NCBI GenBank assembly: GCA_016271365.2
Contig: JADMNL010000023.1
Coordinates: 609,240,001 to 609,304,000, forward strand
Length of the DNA stretch: 64,000 nucleotides
Source of the DNA: Neoceratodus forsteri
Lineage: Eukaryota > Chordata > Ceratodontiformes > Ceratodontidae
Direction of reading: 5' to 3'
The translations under genes were made by a program, and so were the position numbers. Below the pieces are notes generated by a model. The model had not been told where the DNA came from. It worked only from the letters and a program-made list of their open reading frames with translations, and did no database searches. Of this stretch, positions 12,190-23,200 are shown piece by piece (within the stretch, counting starts at the first letter, position 1; every line of letters starts with the position of its first letter).

Positions 12190-14470
12190 AATTCAGAGTT
12201 TTGCACCCACTGTACTACCCAGGGTACCTCAGGATACCCTTGGTAAGCAGCACATTTTCCAGGCTTACCAGGAAGACCCATGCTGTCTTTATATGCATTT
12301 TCACTGATGATAGGTGGTTGCATAGGTATACCATCCTCTAGCAGAAGGGTTTCTGAAAACACCCTGAATTTAGCACCTCTGAATTTCAGTGCATGTTCCT
12401 GTATCCTGCAGAAATACAACACAGGACACACTTCCACCTGTTTGAACGTGTTGTACCACAGAGTATGTGTCAGACTGAGATGTCCCACTAAGCCTCCATT
12501 TCTTAAAGGTGAATATACATTATTAAGAGCCACAAGCATCTCCTCAAAGCTTTTTGCCGCCATACCCTGACCATTTTGGTAGTTCTGGCATTGCAGCCTT
12601 CTCAACTACTCCCAACGCCATTTTTGTATTGTAGGACCCAACACTGCTGACAGTACTCTGTCTGTGGTCTGTCCATGGGCTTTTAGTGTGACAGGATAAG
12701 TTCCCAGCTCTGATACCACCAAAGCATTCTGCCTACCCTCTTGACAGTGGCTGCATACAGCATGTTATATATCAGCCCTGTTTCTTTAATGACCCCATTC
12801 CCAGGTAATTTTTCTTTTCACTGCAGCAAGAGGGCAGCACATAATGTGTAGTTCCTGACCACTGTTTTTCCTCCTACTGACCATTTCATTTGTCTGTAAT
12901 GATCTGAGACTCCAGGAATCTGACCAGTCACCCAGTTTGTTCAAGTCCTCCTGAAGTTTGTACTCTTCCTCATGTCAGTCCAAAACACCGGAGAACTTCA
13001 CGCCATCTGTGAAATTAAGTGATCTGATGGTGACACCAGTTTCATGGTTTTTGGTAAAATGTTGAACACACTGGCTCAGAACTGATCCCTGATGGGTACA
13101 GCAGAGTATCCCTGTCAACACAGATTAGTGCTTATCCATCACAACCCTCTGTTTCTTTTCTACGAGCCAGTGAGCAATCAACCTTATGTATGTAAGCAAT
13201 GAGTCATGACAGGGTATGGGTAACTTTGTGATAAATGCACAACGAGGTGCTTTTGAGAGATGAGGCATTTACTTTAAGTGCCTTCAACATCTGGAAGTCT
13301 GGTTATCACATACCTAACAAACAACCTGTCATGTCTTAATGTATTTATAAATGGCTAAACAGAGAAATCTAAAAACAATGCTTACTTATTTTATGAAAAA
13401 CATGTATTTTTGACAGTTAAAAGTAACTAATAAAATAGAAACATAGACTTTGATGGCAGATAAGGACCACTTGGCCCACCTAGTCTGCCCATTTCCTGCC
13501 TACTGGATAAGCTGCAGATCCTAGTTAACCAACAGCCTATTTCTTCCTACTCCAATGACAAGAATTGACTTGTCTGTCCCATGCTTTCTTGAATTCTCCC
13601 ACAGTTTGAGACCCCACAACCTCCTCAGAAAGTCAGTTCCATCATCCACCACATTCTCTGTGAAAAATACTTCTCACATTGTCCTGAGCCGCCTCACATC
13701 TTCAAATTGTGTCCCTTGTTATTGAACATCTCTTTTCTGAAAGATGCTACCTCTTGGACTTTGTTGATTCCAAAAGTAATGACTCCATACCTATCTATCA
13801 TCTGTCTTTCCACAATTAGACAGGATGTTTGTTTATCATAGAATGCAGGAATTCAAACTGCTAGAAGCCAACTGGCAGAATACTTATCTATCTCACACAA
13901 GCAGAAACAACAGAAGGCCTCAATAATGCTAGTACAATATAAAATGGGCAGGAAAGCAGCAAAGTTGTCTCTCATATACAGTATGCCACACTGGTGTACT
14001 ATGCAATGAATCTTCTCAAGTTCCCCAGTGTCAAAGGCCTTGCTAATGTCCAGAAAGACTTCGTCTATGGTCTCTGTCCCTGTCCACCTTCCTGGTTACA
14101 TCCTTGAAGAAGGTGATCAAATTGGTTTGGCAGAGTTTTCCTTCATATTTCTGTATGGAAACTTGGGAGGAGAAAACTGGCCCCAGCCAAGTGCTCCATT
14201 ATTCTGTGTTTGACACTAGTTTCTAGGATCCTACCGAATGATAATGTCATTTTGACTGACCTGTAGTTGCCCAGGTCTGACCTTGCCTCATCTGGAAGAT
14301 GTAACATTAGACTCTTCTCTGTCCTCTGGTAGTACAGCTATATTAACTGACTCATGAAAGATTACTGCTTACAGCCCCTCAGTTGTTACTTTATCTTACT
14401 ATGATCTTGAGGTCAGTTCCATCTGTTCATTGGGTCTTACCTGGCTTTATCTTCACCAGGTAGGCAATTA
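12190..14470 (-). mobile_element. CR1-like LINE, reverse transcriptase and C-terminus, broken
   Basis: Read on the minus strand, this is the pol protein of a CR1-group LINE that copies its RNA at a nicked target. In order: DLGNYRSVKMTLSFGRILE (about 14270-14210), the RT motif VFLDISKAFDT (14061-14029), a QRVV-type region followed by a decayed GVPQGS box (about 13105-13080), KFSGVLD and LQEDLNKLGDWS (about 13000-12930), a P.TEYCQQCW segment (about 12650), and SFEEMLVALNNVYS continuing as an open frame to 12190. Several frameshifts and stops are present and the catalytic YADD box is not intact. It is interrupted by another CR1 3' end at 13432-13822. The 185-residue open frame at 12048-12605 is the tail of this protein read on into the neighbouring repeat. 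Confidence 0.75.
13432..13822 (-). mobile_element. CR1 3' end, nested inside the older LINE
   Basis: The reverse complement matches the end of the CR1 copy at 27.65-28.03 kb over nearly 390 bases. It shares the GTAGCATCTTTCAGAAAAG region, the TTGTGGGGTCTCAAACTG region, the GCAGCTTATCCA word and the GGTGGGCCAAGTGGTCCTTA tail with its TATGTTTCTATT end. It sits between motif A and the next RT box of the older LINE, so it inserted later. It contains only the last codons and the 3' UTR. Confidence 0.75.
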
Positions 14471-14649
14471 CCAGGGTGAGACAGATTCTCTCTGGCTGCA
14501 TTGTGGCTATGATAAAACATAAGAGTATCAAGAAAATATTTTAATGCTACTGAGATGTTGAGTGGGCTGTTGAATTTTACCCAATACATAAGAATATTGT
14601 ACATAAAAGGACAGAACAGTAGAAAGGATATAATTTATTTCTTTTCTTA

Positions 14650-14837
14650 GTTGTTTAACCAGGTATAGCACACTAAGCTGAAAGCTGTTTTACAGGAGAC
14701 GACCTGGGAGCACAAGTGACTTGCTCAGGGTCACACAGTATGCAAGTGGAAGCTGTGGGATTCAAACCCAGGTCTGGTCTGCTGGATGTCATACATTTGC
14801 AACTCAGAGCCTTAGACCATTAGGCTATACTGCCTTC
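14650..14837 (-). mobile_element. MIR-type CORE-SINE
   Basis: On the minus strand the element starts with GGCAGTATAGCCTAATGGT (a box-A-like tRNA head), continues with CTGGGTTTGAATCCCAC (box B), then CTTGCATACTGTGTGACC and GAGCAAGTCACTT, which is the MIR core. These are the hallmarks of MIR/CORE-SINEs, tRNA-derived retroposons transcribed by RNA polymerase III and moved by L2-type LINEs. A second copy lies at 31571-31757 on the same strand. Confidence 0.8.
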
Positions 14838-14849
14838 AGCATAAAGGTT

Positions 14850-15480
14850 TTATTAGAAAGAGATAATAAATGATTTAGATGGAGAAAACAAAAATACTTT
14901 TCTGAATTTCATGTTTTATCTTATTGTTAGGTGCCTAAGCTGAGGGCATTGAATGTTGTATTTTATAATAAAATAATATGTTCTTTTGAGCAAGGTAAGT
15001 TTTTTGCAGAGCGTTATTTGGGTTGTCAGAGTTATCATTACAAGTTATATTGCTATATTACTATAGCTCTAAAAATGGCTCCACCCCATAGATTTTCTAG
15101 AACCCCACACAGGATTCTTCCTCATGCTCCATTACTAGAAGGATCTTACTTAGCCAGTTATCACTCATTGTGAACCATATGATACAGTGTGTGAATGCAT
15201 ATTACATTGTATCACACCGTTTAGTTCTATTGGATTTATTCATGAATCTTTGGTATTCAAGAGGCACATTGTATTTTACCATTATTATTGGTAAGGAATG
15301 ATTAAAACCCATAATTCAGCAATATATTTTTCCATTTTAGAGCCATTAAAACAGGGTGTGTATAATTTACAGTGTGAGTCATCAACTAACTGAAGACAGA
15401 CAGACACTTTTCCTTATAGAAGAGCTTATGGATTCCAAAACACATCACTTAGAAAGCAACAATTAGAAAATAAAACAGAG
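14850..15480. other. AT-rich DNA, nothing recognised
   Basis: I see no gene, repeat or signal here beyond a short open frame (14931-15173) that has no recognisable content. Confidence 0.3.
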
Positions 15481-15489
15481 AGAGTTAAA

Positions 15490-15660
15490 ACTTTTACACA
15501 CCCTTGGTGTGTGATACGAGATATGTAAATTACCCTGAAATACCACTTCCTTGCATTATTCTACATATATATATTGACTAAGCTTGATTACACAGGTAGC
15601 TGTGGTATAATCCATCATTATAGCTGTTTAGTTATAATGGCAACCATATGAGATTACTGA
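15490..15660. repeat. Low-copy dispersed repeat, copy A
   Basis: This copy shares TTTACACACCCTTGGTGTG and GCATTATTCTACATATAT with related stretches at about 16020-16220 and 17600-17740. The motif ACACCCT-GGTGTG is an imperfect inverted repeat. The family is not one I can name, and divergence between the copies is high. Confidence 0.4.
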
Positions 15661-15881
15661 GAGTTGTTAATTAAGCTTTAGTAGTAGCAATAAGTGGTCT
15701 AATTAAAACCACCCATATCCAAACTGCTGCCAAAACCAACTCTACAGATGTAACAACAAAGCTTCCAGCATCACTATTGGGTCTAGGACTCCAGGGCAGG
15801 AAGTGGATTTAGGAATGGACATTAAGGACTATCATGGAGACAAGAAAAGTCCTTCCCAGCCCCCACGACAGGCAGTGGGGC

Positions 15882-15958
15882 TATAAAACAGATAACACCA
15901 ATGGTTCAGTACCAGAACAGAACTGTAAAGGAGTGAGTGCAGAAAAATGGAGGTCAGT
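15882..15958 (+). promoter_or_regulatory. Promoter-like site: TATA box, short leader, donor-like site
   Basis: TATAAAA stands at 15882-15888. About 60 bases downstream AAAAATGGAG (15943-15952) is followed at once by GTCAGT, and a stronger donor-like GTGAGT lies at 15933-15938. A long pyrimidine tract ending in CAG (16290-16334) and an AATAAA at about 16388 follow within 450 bases. Together these could mark a tiny two-exon transcription unit. However, joining ATGGAG to the acceptor gives an immediate stop, so no protein is predicted. All of these are short words that also occur by chance. Confidence 0.25.
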
Positions 15959-16019
15959 AACATTTCCAACCATAAAATATAATATATGGATAGTGGTTGT
16001 GTGATTTATTTATTTTTTC

Positions 16020-16220
16020 ACAAACACCCTGGGTGTGATGCCTTGCTTTACTTATAGAGTTTAGGAGTAATCACATACCTTGCTCAGGTGTATGTAAAAA
16101 TCGTTACAAACCCCTACCCATACATTATTCTCCATATAATAACTGAGCACTGTTTTACCCATAGAGAAAGTCATATGTAATTTTCCATTATAAGCAGTTG
16201 GTTAGAATGACATTTATAGG
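16020..16220. repeat. Low-copy dispersed repeat, copy B
   Basis: This copy contains CAAACACCCTGGGTGTGA, then CAGGTGTATGTAAAA, then CCCATACATTATTCTCCATA. Copy C at 17600-17740 has CAGGTGTGTATAAAA and CCATAAATTATTCTAT at matching spacing. The element is unnamed. Confidence 0.45.
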
Positions 16221-16419
16221 CCAGACCCATTTAGTCATTGCTTACAGGACTGCAGTATTCCTTGTACACCAAATCAATGGAGCTCCACCTCTCTCTATCT
16301 CTCTTTAAGTAATCTCTCTCTCTTTCTTTTTCAGTGAGAACATCTCCATGGCAACCTGACCCCAAAATACAAGTTTTCCAGAAACAAAATAAAGATTTAA
16401 CTAAACCAATCTGCCAAAA

Positions 16420-16606
16420 CTAAACTGTATGTCATACTCATCACAAGAAGTACAAAAATACTTTATTAATTAGAATATAAAACTGCTGCCTTACTCCAAG
16501 GCACAGATTTTATTCAGCATCTGTGCCTTGGGTAAGGCAGCACTTTTATATTCTAAATAATAAAGCATTTTTGTACTTCTGTAGTGAGAGTGTGATATAT
16601 ACTAGT
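16420..16606. mobile_element. Foldback (long inverted repeat) element
   Basis: Two arms of roughly 60-75 bases face each other. The left arm runs through AGAAGTACAAAAATACTTTA, ATATAAAACTGCTGCCTTAC and CCAAGGCACAGAT. The right arm is its reverse complement (ATCTGTGCCTTGG at 16521-16533 to TTGTACTTCT at 16571-16580). The loop is only about 10 bases. This shape is typical of a hairpin MITE and would also make a long RNA hairpin if transcribed. Superfamily and target duplication are not clear. Confidence 0.7.
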
Positions 16607-16609
16607 TTG

Positions 16610-17590
16610 CTATACTAGGCTTATATTTATCTACTCACCACCACATCACTTGAGCTGTTTTGTGGTTGGAAAACTAAACTGTGTATCATTTTGTACAATG
16701 TTATATGTGTTTTTTTTAATGTTACATGCTGCTTCAGCATGGTTGAACCAGTAGCCTAAAAATGAAAGGAAAATTAGCAGTGTCCAAGTTAACTTCCAAA
16801 GTTTACTTTGCCTTACCTGTCTTTAAAAATTCAATATTAGAACAAAATATACTGTACTAAAATGACTGTGTGACTGTTATTGTGAACAAACCTTTTATTG
16901 CTTTAGGTACATCTTCATGCTTCATGCAAACAAAACAAACAGTTGTAGTTATACAGATCTCACATCATCTTACTATTGCTCTTAATTACATCCTAGATGT
17001 CAAAGGGACTCTGCAACTGTTTTTTCCCATCATATGCTTTCTAGTTGAAAATCCACATTTTCTGATTATTTACTTTCTCTAAAACTCATCAAACTAGTTA
17101 GTTGTTTGATCTGCTTCTTTTATTAGGACTGAACTGCATGGGAAAGATGCAATTATACCAAACCTTGTTTTCCTTCAAATCCTTGATCTATACTTATTGC
17201 ATTGATCCTGAACATTAGGAACCTCTCTCCTGAACAGTTGAACCCCTCATGATGCAATAGTTTTCCCTCATCCCACAGCATTATGAGTGGCTAGATTGCA
17301 TTAGGGGCATTCCTATGTCCAGAAAGTTGCAGTGGACATTGATCAAAGAATGTAAGCAAACACATTGTGTGGTAACACCAGTGTGGTGGGCAGTCTGTTT
17401 CTTTGCTTACTTTTAAATAGAAGAAGGAGTCAGAAATCAAACTACCAGCTACATCACTAATCCTATATGTGAGCAATAATAAAATGTGTTTTTAATCTAA
17501 GGACCATTTGAGGCCTAATGGGTTTGACAGTGTCCTTTTAAAAAACACTGTACAGCAATTACATATAAAAAAACAAAATTTGTAGATATG
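16610..17590. other. AT-rich DNA, nothing recognised
   Basis: I see no gene or nameable repeat. The words AAAACTAAACTGT occur both here (about 16669) and at the outer edge of the foldback element (about 16417), which could be a trace of an older duplication. Confidence 0.3.
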
Positions 17591-17599
17591 CTAAAAGTC

Positions 17600-17790
17600 A
17601 TGTTTTACACACACCATCAGTGTGAGATAATTAAAAAATGTGAGCTTTGTTCTCAGAGGTTATGTAGCATCGCCACCACAGGTGTGTATAAAATACTCTT
17701 TACACATACCTAACCATAAATTATTCTATTTTTTATTTTGTTCCATTAATTGTAGACCACTTTAGAGCATTACATCCACTTACTTGGTTA
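17600..17790. repeat. Low-copy dispersed repeat, copy C
   Basis: This is the third copy of the family described at 15490 and 16020. It has TTTTACACACACCATCAGTG in the left part and CCATAAATTATTCTAT in the right part. Confidence 0.4.
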
Positions 17791-17799
17791 TATTTTACT

Positions 17800-18260
17800 T
17801 CTGTTGTTTTACTGTTCTCTAACAGTGCAGTGCTAAAGCAGGGATGGAGTAAAACTACAAGAACTGTGAACATAAACTAAAACTAAACCAAAATGTAGCA
17901 CATGCTTGATGTAGAGGAGAAAATGTAACTCTCAAATCCCTGAAAACTGCAGTAAGAATACCAACCATACTGTCCTTACATATCATACCTGTTACATAGG
18001 CAGCACACTTGTTACCAAAAAAAGGCAAACAGTGAACAGACAGATATTGTTGTGGTTACAGTTTATTCACCATAGTAGTAGGCAGACTAGTACATGCACT
18101 CCTGGATGGCAGTATCAGTGTGTGCCCCATTTCCTTTCCATTTTTGTGCTCTGTGTCAAGACCTGTTTTGTGTATGAACAGGAGCACCTTCAGCTATGGA
18201 GTATTCAGTTTCATTCCTTGTTTTTCAAATACACACATTGCTGTTAAACACTTGTTTGGA
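17800..18260. other. Unannotated DNA
   Basis: No gene or clear repeat is seen in this stretch. Confidence 0.3.
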
Positions 18261-18261
18261 G

Positions 18262-18325
18262 GTAGGGGGCTCTTTAGTCTTGGGAACCATGACAATGCAG
18301 GTTCAAATCCTGCTAAAGCTAAATA
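18262..18325 (+). mobile_element. tRNA-derived SINE head
   Basis: A good box B, GGTTCAAATCC (18300-18310), is preceded by a box-A-like TTTAGTCTTGG at 18272-18282. The spacing is close to that of a tRNA gene, but the acceptor stem is not conserved, so this is a retroposon head and not a functional tRNA gene. Confidence 0.5.
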
Positions 18326-18329
18326 TTCA

Positions 18330-18650
18330 CTTTGTGCCTTGTGCATGAATAGTATTCTGACCCATGTATTGATATGTGGTGCACAGGGATGGGCTACTGT
18401 ACATACATACTGGGTGTGACAGACACCTGCAAATGCACAAACAGTGGGTAACTGCTTTATACCATGGGCTTTCCATTGGGGATCTAGCTGAACTGCATGG
18501 CAGGCCTGGGCAGAGAGCTGGGAGTGGGCATGTTCATGGCAGGCTGGAGCATGGCATGCACTCTACCAGCCAGGATTAGGAGCATTCTGTTTAGTGAGTC
18601 TGAGAGCTGACAAAATGGTTTCACACATCTGCCTTCTGACATCTACAGGT
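18330..18650. other. TG/CA-rich stretch like the Harbinger block
   Basis: The composition (GCATGG, TGTGCA words, no CpG) resembles the 1.4-9.5 kb block. No domain is recognised. Confidence 0.3.
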
Positions 18651-18658
18651 AGGGCATC

Positions 18659-19760
18659 GGGTTGAGGTGCCGGCAATCATTGAAAGCTGGTGGACCTCCC
18701 CGATGAATCAGGACACTTTCAGGGGCAATTCCTGGAGAGGGACTGAACAGCAGCAGAAGAAGCTGCTAAATTTTACCTTGCTGGTAATTTTCTTGGGGCA
18801 CTTCCTGGAAAGGGACTGAACAGCAGCAGAAGAAGCTGCTAAATTTTACTTTGCTGGCAATTTTTTTGAGGGCAATTCCTGGAGGGACTGAACAGCAGCA
18901 GAAGAAGCTGCTAAATTGTACTTTGCTGGTAACTTTCACTGGACCATTACTGAAAACTGGAGCCCCAGTAATTCTGTTGGTGCCAAACATCTGAAATTCT
19001 AAAAGAGGCAGCAGCGCCTCAATGGGCCACAGCTGAAGTTGGCTTGGGCAGCCTGGACAAAAGGCTGGGCTTGAGTGTGGAATTCCAGCATCTCTACTGG
19101 GACTAATACAGATTTCCTCAGGGAGGGGGCAGCTCTCGCTAGTCGCCTCCCCTGCAATGAACCAAAAATGAGAACCCTCAGGCTGAGGCGCCGGCAATCA
19201 TTTGAAAGCTAGCGGACCTCTCCCGATGAATCGGACACATTCAGGGGCAATTCCTGGAGAGGGACTGAACAGCAGCAGAAGAAGGTACTAATTTGTACTT
19301 TGCTGGTAACTTTTGCTGGACCATCACCGAAAACCGGAGCCCCAGTAATCCTCTTGGTGCCAAACGTCCAAAATTCAAAGGAGACAGCAGCGCCTCATTG
19401 GGCCACAGCTGATGTGATGCTCAGGCAGCCTGGACAAAAGGCTGGGCTTGAGTGTGGAACTCCAGCATTTCTACTGGGACTAATACAGATTTCCTCAGGG
19501 AGGAGGACTGCTCGCTAGTCGGTCCCCCACAATGACCAAAATGGAGAACTTGGGGTTGAGGTGCGGTAATCATTTGGAAGCTAGGCAGACCCCGATGAAT
19601 CGGGACACTTTTGGGGCAATTCCTGGAGAGGGACTGACAGCACCAGAAGAAGCTGCTAAATTTTACCTTGCTGGTAATTTTCTTGGGGGCAATTCCTGGA
19701 GAGGGACTGAACTGCAGCAGAAGAAGCTGCTAAATTGTACTTTGCGGTAACTTTAATTTT
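18659..19760 (+). repeat. Nested tandem repeat directly upstream of a LINE
   Basis: Three long units start at about 18659, 19182 and 19554, each opening with a form of GGTTGAGGTGCCGGCAATCA followed by a CCGATGAATC word. Inside them a shorter module of about 70-75 bp repeats one to three times. Its landmarks are GGCAATTCCTGGAGAGGGAC, AACAGCAGCAGAAGAAGCTG and CTAAATTTTACCTTGCTGG. The first two long units also carry a 240-base module (GGAGCCCCAGTAAT, then GCAGCGCCTCAATGGGCCAC, then CTGGGCTTGAGTGTGGAA). CpGs are still fairly frequent. The array ends about 500 bases before the coding start of the LINE at 20.3 kb, so it may be that element's tandem 5' UTR/promoter, as in mouse L1 monomers. Confidence 0.75.
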
Positions 19761-20270
19761 AGCCCTTCCCCAACCCGTTCCCTCCTCCCATTAAATGCCT
19801 GGAACCATGCCCACCTTTTGCCCAGGGCCAATTGGGTCTGACAACAGGCAGCAACTCAGCTACAGTACTATACTAACTTAAAGCATATCTGTTAAATCTC
19901 TCTGCTAGTAGAATGTACAATCACATTAAATGGGAACTGTTTTGATCTGCATTGTTCCTCTTTGAAACTGACTACTAGTAGATTGTGCACAGTAACAAGA
20001 ACTGGTACTAATGTCCTACTCAAACTGTGTAAATGATCTATTCTAAGTTCAGAGTGAAGTAGAAGCCCAGCGCTAGTTATACTGAATCCATCCTGAAGTG
20101 CCTTACTACTATTGCCAAATTCAAATAATACCTAAAAGGGACATATAGCGAACAGCTACCCAGCCAGGTTCTGTAATTCTGGTCTGCTAAACTATGGTGG
20201 TCTAAGACAGGCAACTGAGGATACCCACAATCCCAGCCTCTGAAACCCTAGGGTCCCATTACTTAAGGAC
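19761..20270 (+). other. Presumed 5' leader of the LINE
   Basis: A pyrimidine-rich stretch (19750-19800) is followed by sequence without recognised domains. It lies between the tandem repeats and the first coding part of the LINE and is probably its 5' leader or an eroded ORF1. Confidence 0.35.
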
Positions 20271-23200
20271 ATGTCAATGAAGTTTGGCACACCCTGTCAC
20301 CACCTACTCAACAGAGGACTACTTCTGGCCATGATGTATATCCTGTCCCTCCTCTGGGTGGATGGGCTCATCAGTGCAGGTGACCCTAACTTGCACGAAC
20401 CCCAGCAGCCCAACACCTTCCCATGCCACTGCAACCAAACCCCTGCCAAAGCAATCTCTAATCCTACTGACGGCAGCTGAACTTAGCAAGAAATGCAGTT
20501 GGTACTCTATCACCCACTATGGAAAGGTCATGCTCAAGAGGACTATTCTCGCTGCTTAATCTCACCTCACTATGCCTTTTGGAGCCCTCCTGCTCCTGGC
20601 AGGAGATATCCAACTGAACCCAGGTCCCAATCCTGGCAATCTCCTGATATCCTCCCCACAAGACCCTCAGTGGATGTCCTCAAAGGGCCTGTGGATCGTT
20701 CACATGTACACGTGCAGCATGCGACCTAAGATGCATGAAGTGCAAGCCTGGCTGGATCTTTACAATCCAGATGTCCTGGCTGTGTCGGAAACCTGGCTCA
20801 AACCTGGCGTCCTCCCACATGAGGTCACGGCCCTTGGAAACCTCTCCTACCGGAAAGACATGACCAACAAAGAGGGGAGGGTAGTCGTGTATGTTAAAGA
20901 TACTCTTAACTCAGCTGAGGTCATCCTACAACCACGCCAGTACAGACAGTGAATCAATCTTGTACGCGATCACCCTGGGCTTCTGCAAGCACCTCACCAT
21001 AGGGTGCATATACAACACCCTAAGAATGCCTTCAATCGCTGGAGGCAATCCTCCAGGATACAACTAAACACATCAGCCACTGAACTCCTCATCCTGGGAG
21101 ACTTCAACCTGAACTGGGCCCAGGATTCCACCCAGTCCCTATCGGCCTGATACAAGATGCAAACCTTGTACAGGTAATCTCTGAACCCACCAGACTGAAC
21201 CACAAAACAGAGAATCACTCTACCTCGACTGGGCACTAGTGACAAACCCCTGTAACATCCAGTCCGCTGGCATCCTGGCTAACGCTCTGAGTGATCATTC
21301 TCCTATCTTCTGTATCTGGAAGAACAGGGAGCCCAGAGTGCCACCACATATTCTGGCCACAAGGGATTTCACCCACTACACACCCAAACAATTCTCAAAT
21401 CACGTAAGTAACCTAGATTGGAGCCCGATCAAGCGTCTCCCTACCCTGGACGAGGCTGTGGCCTTCTTCCAGAGGATGATAAATATGGCAACAAACCTCC
21501 TTGCCCTATGAAAAAACTCTGTGTTAGGGCAACTGCTACAAATGGATCCCCCACTAAAGGTCCTCATGATGCACCATGACAAGGCTTGGAAAAGTTCAAG
21601 CATTCCTCCTACAGGAAGACCTCGTGACATACAAAACCCTCAGGAATAAATGCAAACTGGCCACAAAAAAGCTAAAAAAGAGTACATCACACTCCAGAAA
21701 ATAACCTAAGGAACTCTAAATGCTTCTGGGCCCACATCAATGAGTTGGTGAAGGGGAACAGCAAGTCTGAACCTGGCCCCATAGAGGTCAAAGGACACCT
21801 AATTCATGAGGACCCCTTAACTGCCACCTCCCTAAACCACCACTTCAATAACCTAGACCAGTACAAGACTGCCCTACCTCCCCTCACCACTGACCCTAGC
21901 ACAAGGGCCCCCAGTCTTGACCACCCATCCTTCCACCTAAGGCTAGTTAAGTCCAAAGAGGTTCTATCACAACTTAAAATGCTAAAAACCTCTGTTTCTG
22001 GGGACCCGGCATGGGATTCACCCTAAGCTGCTGAAGGATGGGGCCCCAGCTCTGACCAGACCCCTATCCTGGCTTATCAACTGCTCATTGAAGGAGGCAC
22101 TGTCCGACACAGTGGTCCCGATCCACAAGGTGGCCGCTGGAGTCTATTGGCAATTACAGACCAATCTCCTACTTTGCATCCTGTTAAAATCCAGGAAAAC
22201 TGATCTATGGACAACTACGTGACTACTTAGAGGCCCATAAAACCTGTCACTCTCCCAGCACAGTTTCAGAACCAGCCATGGGACAGACACAGCTCTGACA
22301 AAGGTTGCAACAGGCGTACTCCGAGACCTGGACAAGGGTATCCCCACTGGTGCGGTCTTCATAGACCTTACAAGGGCCTTCGATCTGGTCCACCACAACC
22401 TCCTACTCACTAAGCTGAGCAACACGGGCCTAGACTGCCATGCTCTGAAGTGGTTCAAGAGTTATTTGACTGGCCACATGCAGATGGTAGAGTGGAAGGA
22501 CACCATTTCTGGGCCACTTCCACTAAAAGAGGGGGTACCACAAGGGTTGATACTCGGCCCCTCCTCTTCTCTCTGTTCACCAATAAACTATTGAACCACT
22601 GTGGTGGGAGCTCAGTAGTCCAGTACGTGGATGCTACTGTCATCTACCGTCCACAGGCAATCTGGGAGGCCTTAGCCCCTACTCCAAGATGATCTCCAGT
22701 CACTGGAGCACTGGTTCTCTGAGAATGAATGGTCCTCAACACGTCCAAAACTAAGGCAATGCTGTTCAGCCCTAGATCCCTTGGTCAGGACAGGACACAG
22801 CACCTACACCTCACCACTATGTCTGGCAACAGCCTAGAAGTAGTGCCCTCCTGAAATACCTCAGCAACCCTGGACCAGAGCTTCATCCTGAAGAACCATG
22901 TGGACTCTGTCACTAAAACTTTACATGGGAAACTAGGAACCTCTACCATCTGAAAGATCAGCTTGTACCAAAGCCAGAATATCAATCGCCACCAGCATCC
23001 TCCTCCCAACAGTCATATATGCCCCCCTAGTTGTACAAGGGTTGGGAAAACTTGAAAGGAACAGACTTCAGGTACTTTACAACAAGGTGGCTCATTTCAC
23101 TGCCCAGGCCAACCCTAGGGACCACCACTGTGACTCTATCCTTCCTAAACTGGCCCTCACTTGATGCATGCCTCCAATACCCCATGCTCTGTCTAGCCTA

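Noticed and set aside
18262..18325. Functional tRNA gene suggested by a good box B
   Set aside because: The acceptor and anticodon stems do not pair; a tRNA-derived SINE head explains it.
18766..19197. 143-residue open frame on the minus strand with internal repeats
   Set aside because: It is the reverse strand of the nested tandem repeats upstream of the LINE; its repeated FFCCCSVP pieces come from the CAGCAGAAGAAG module.
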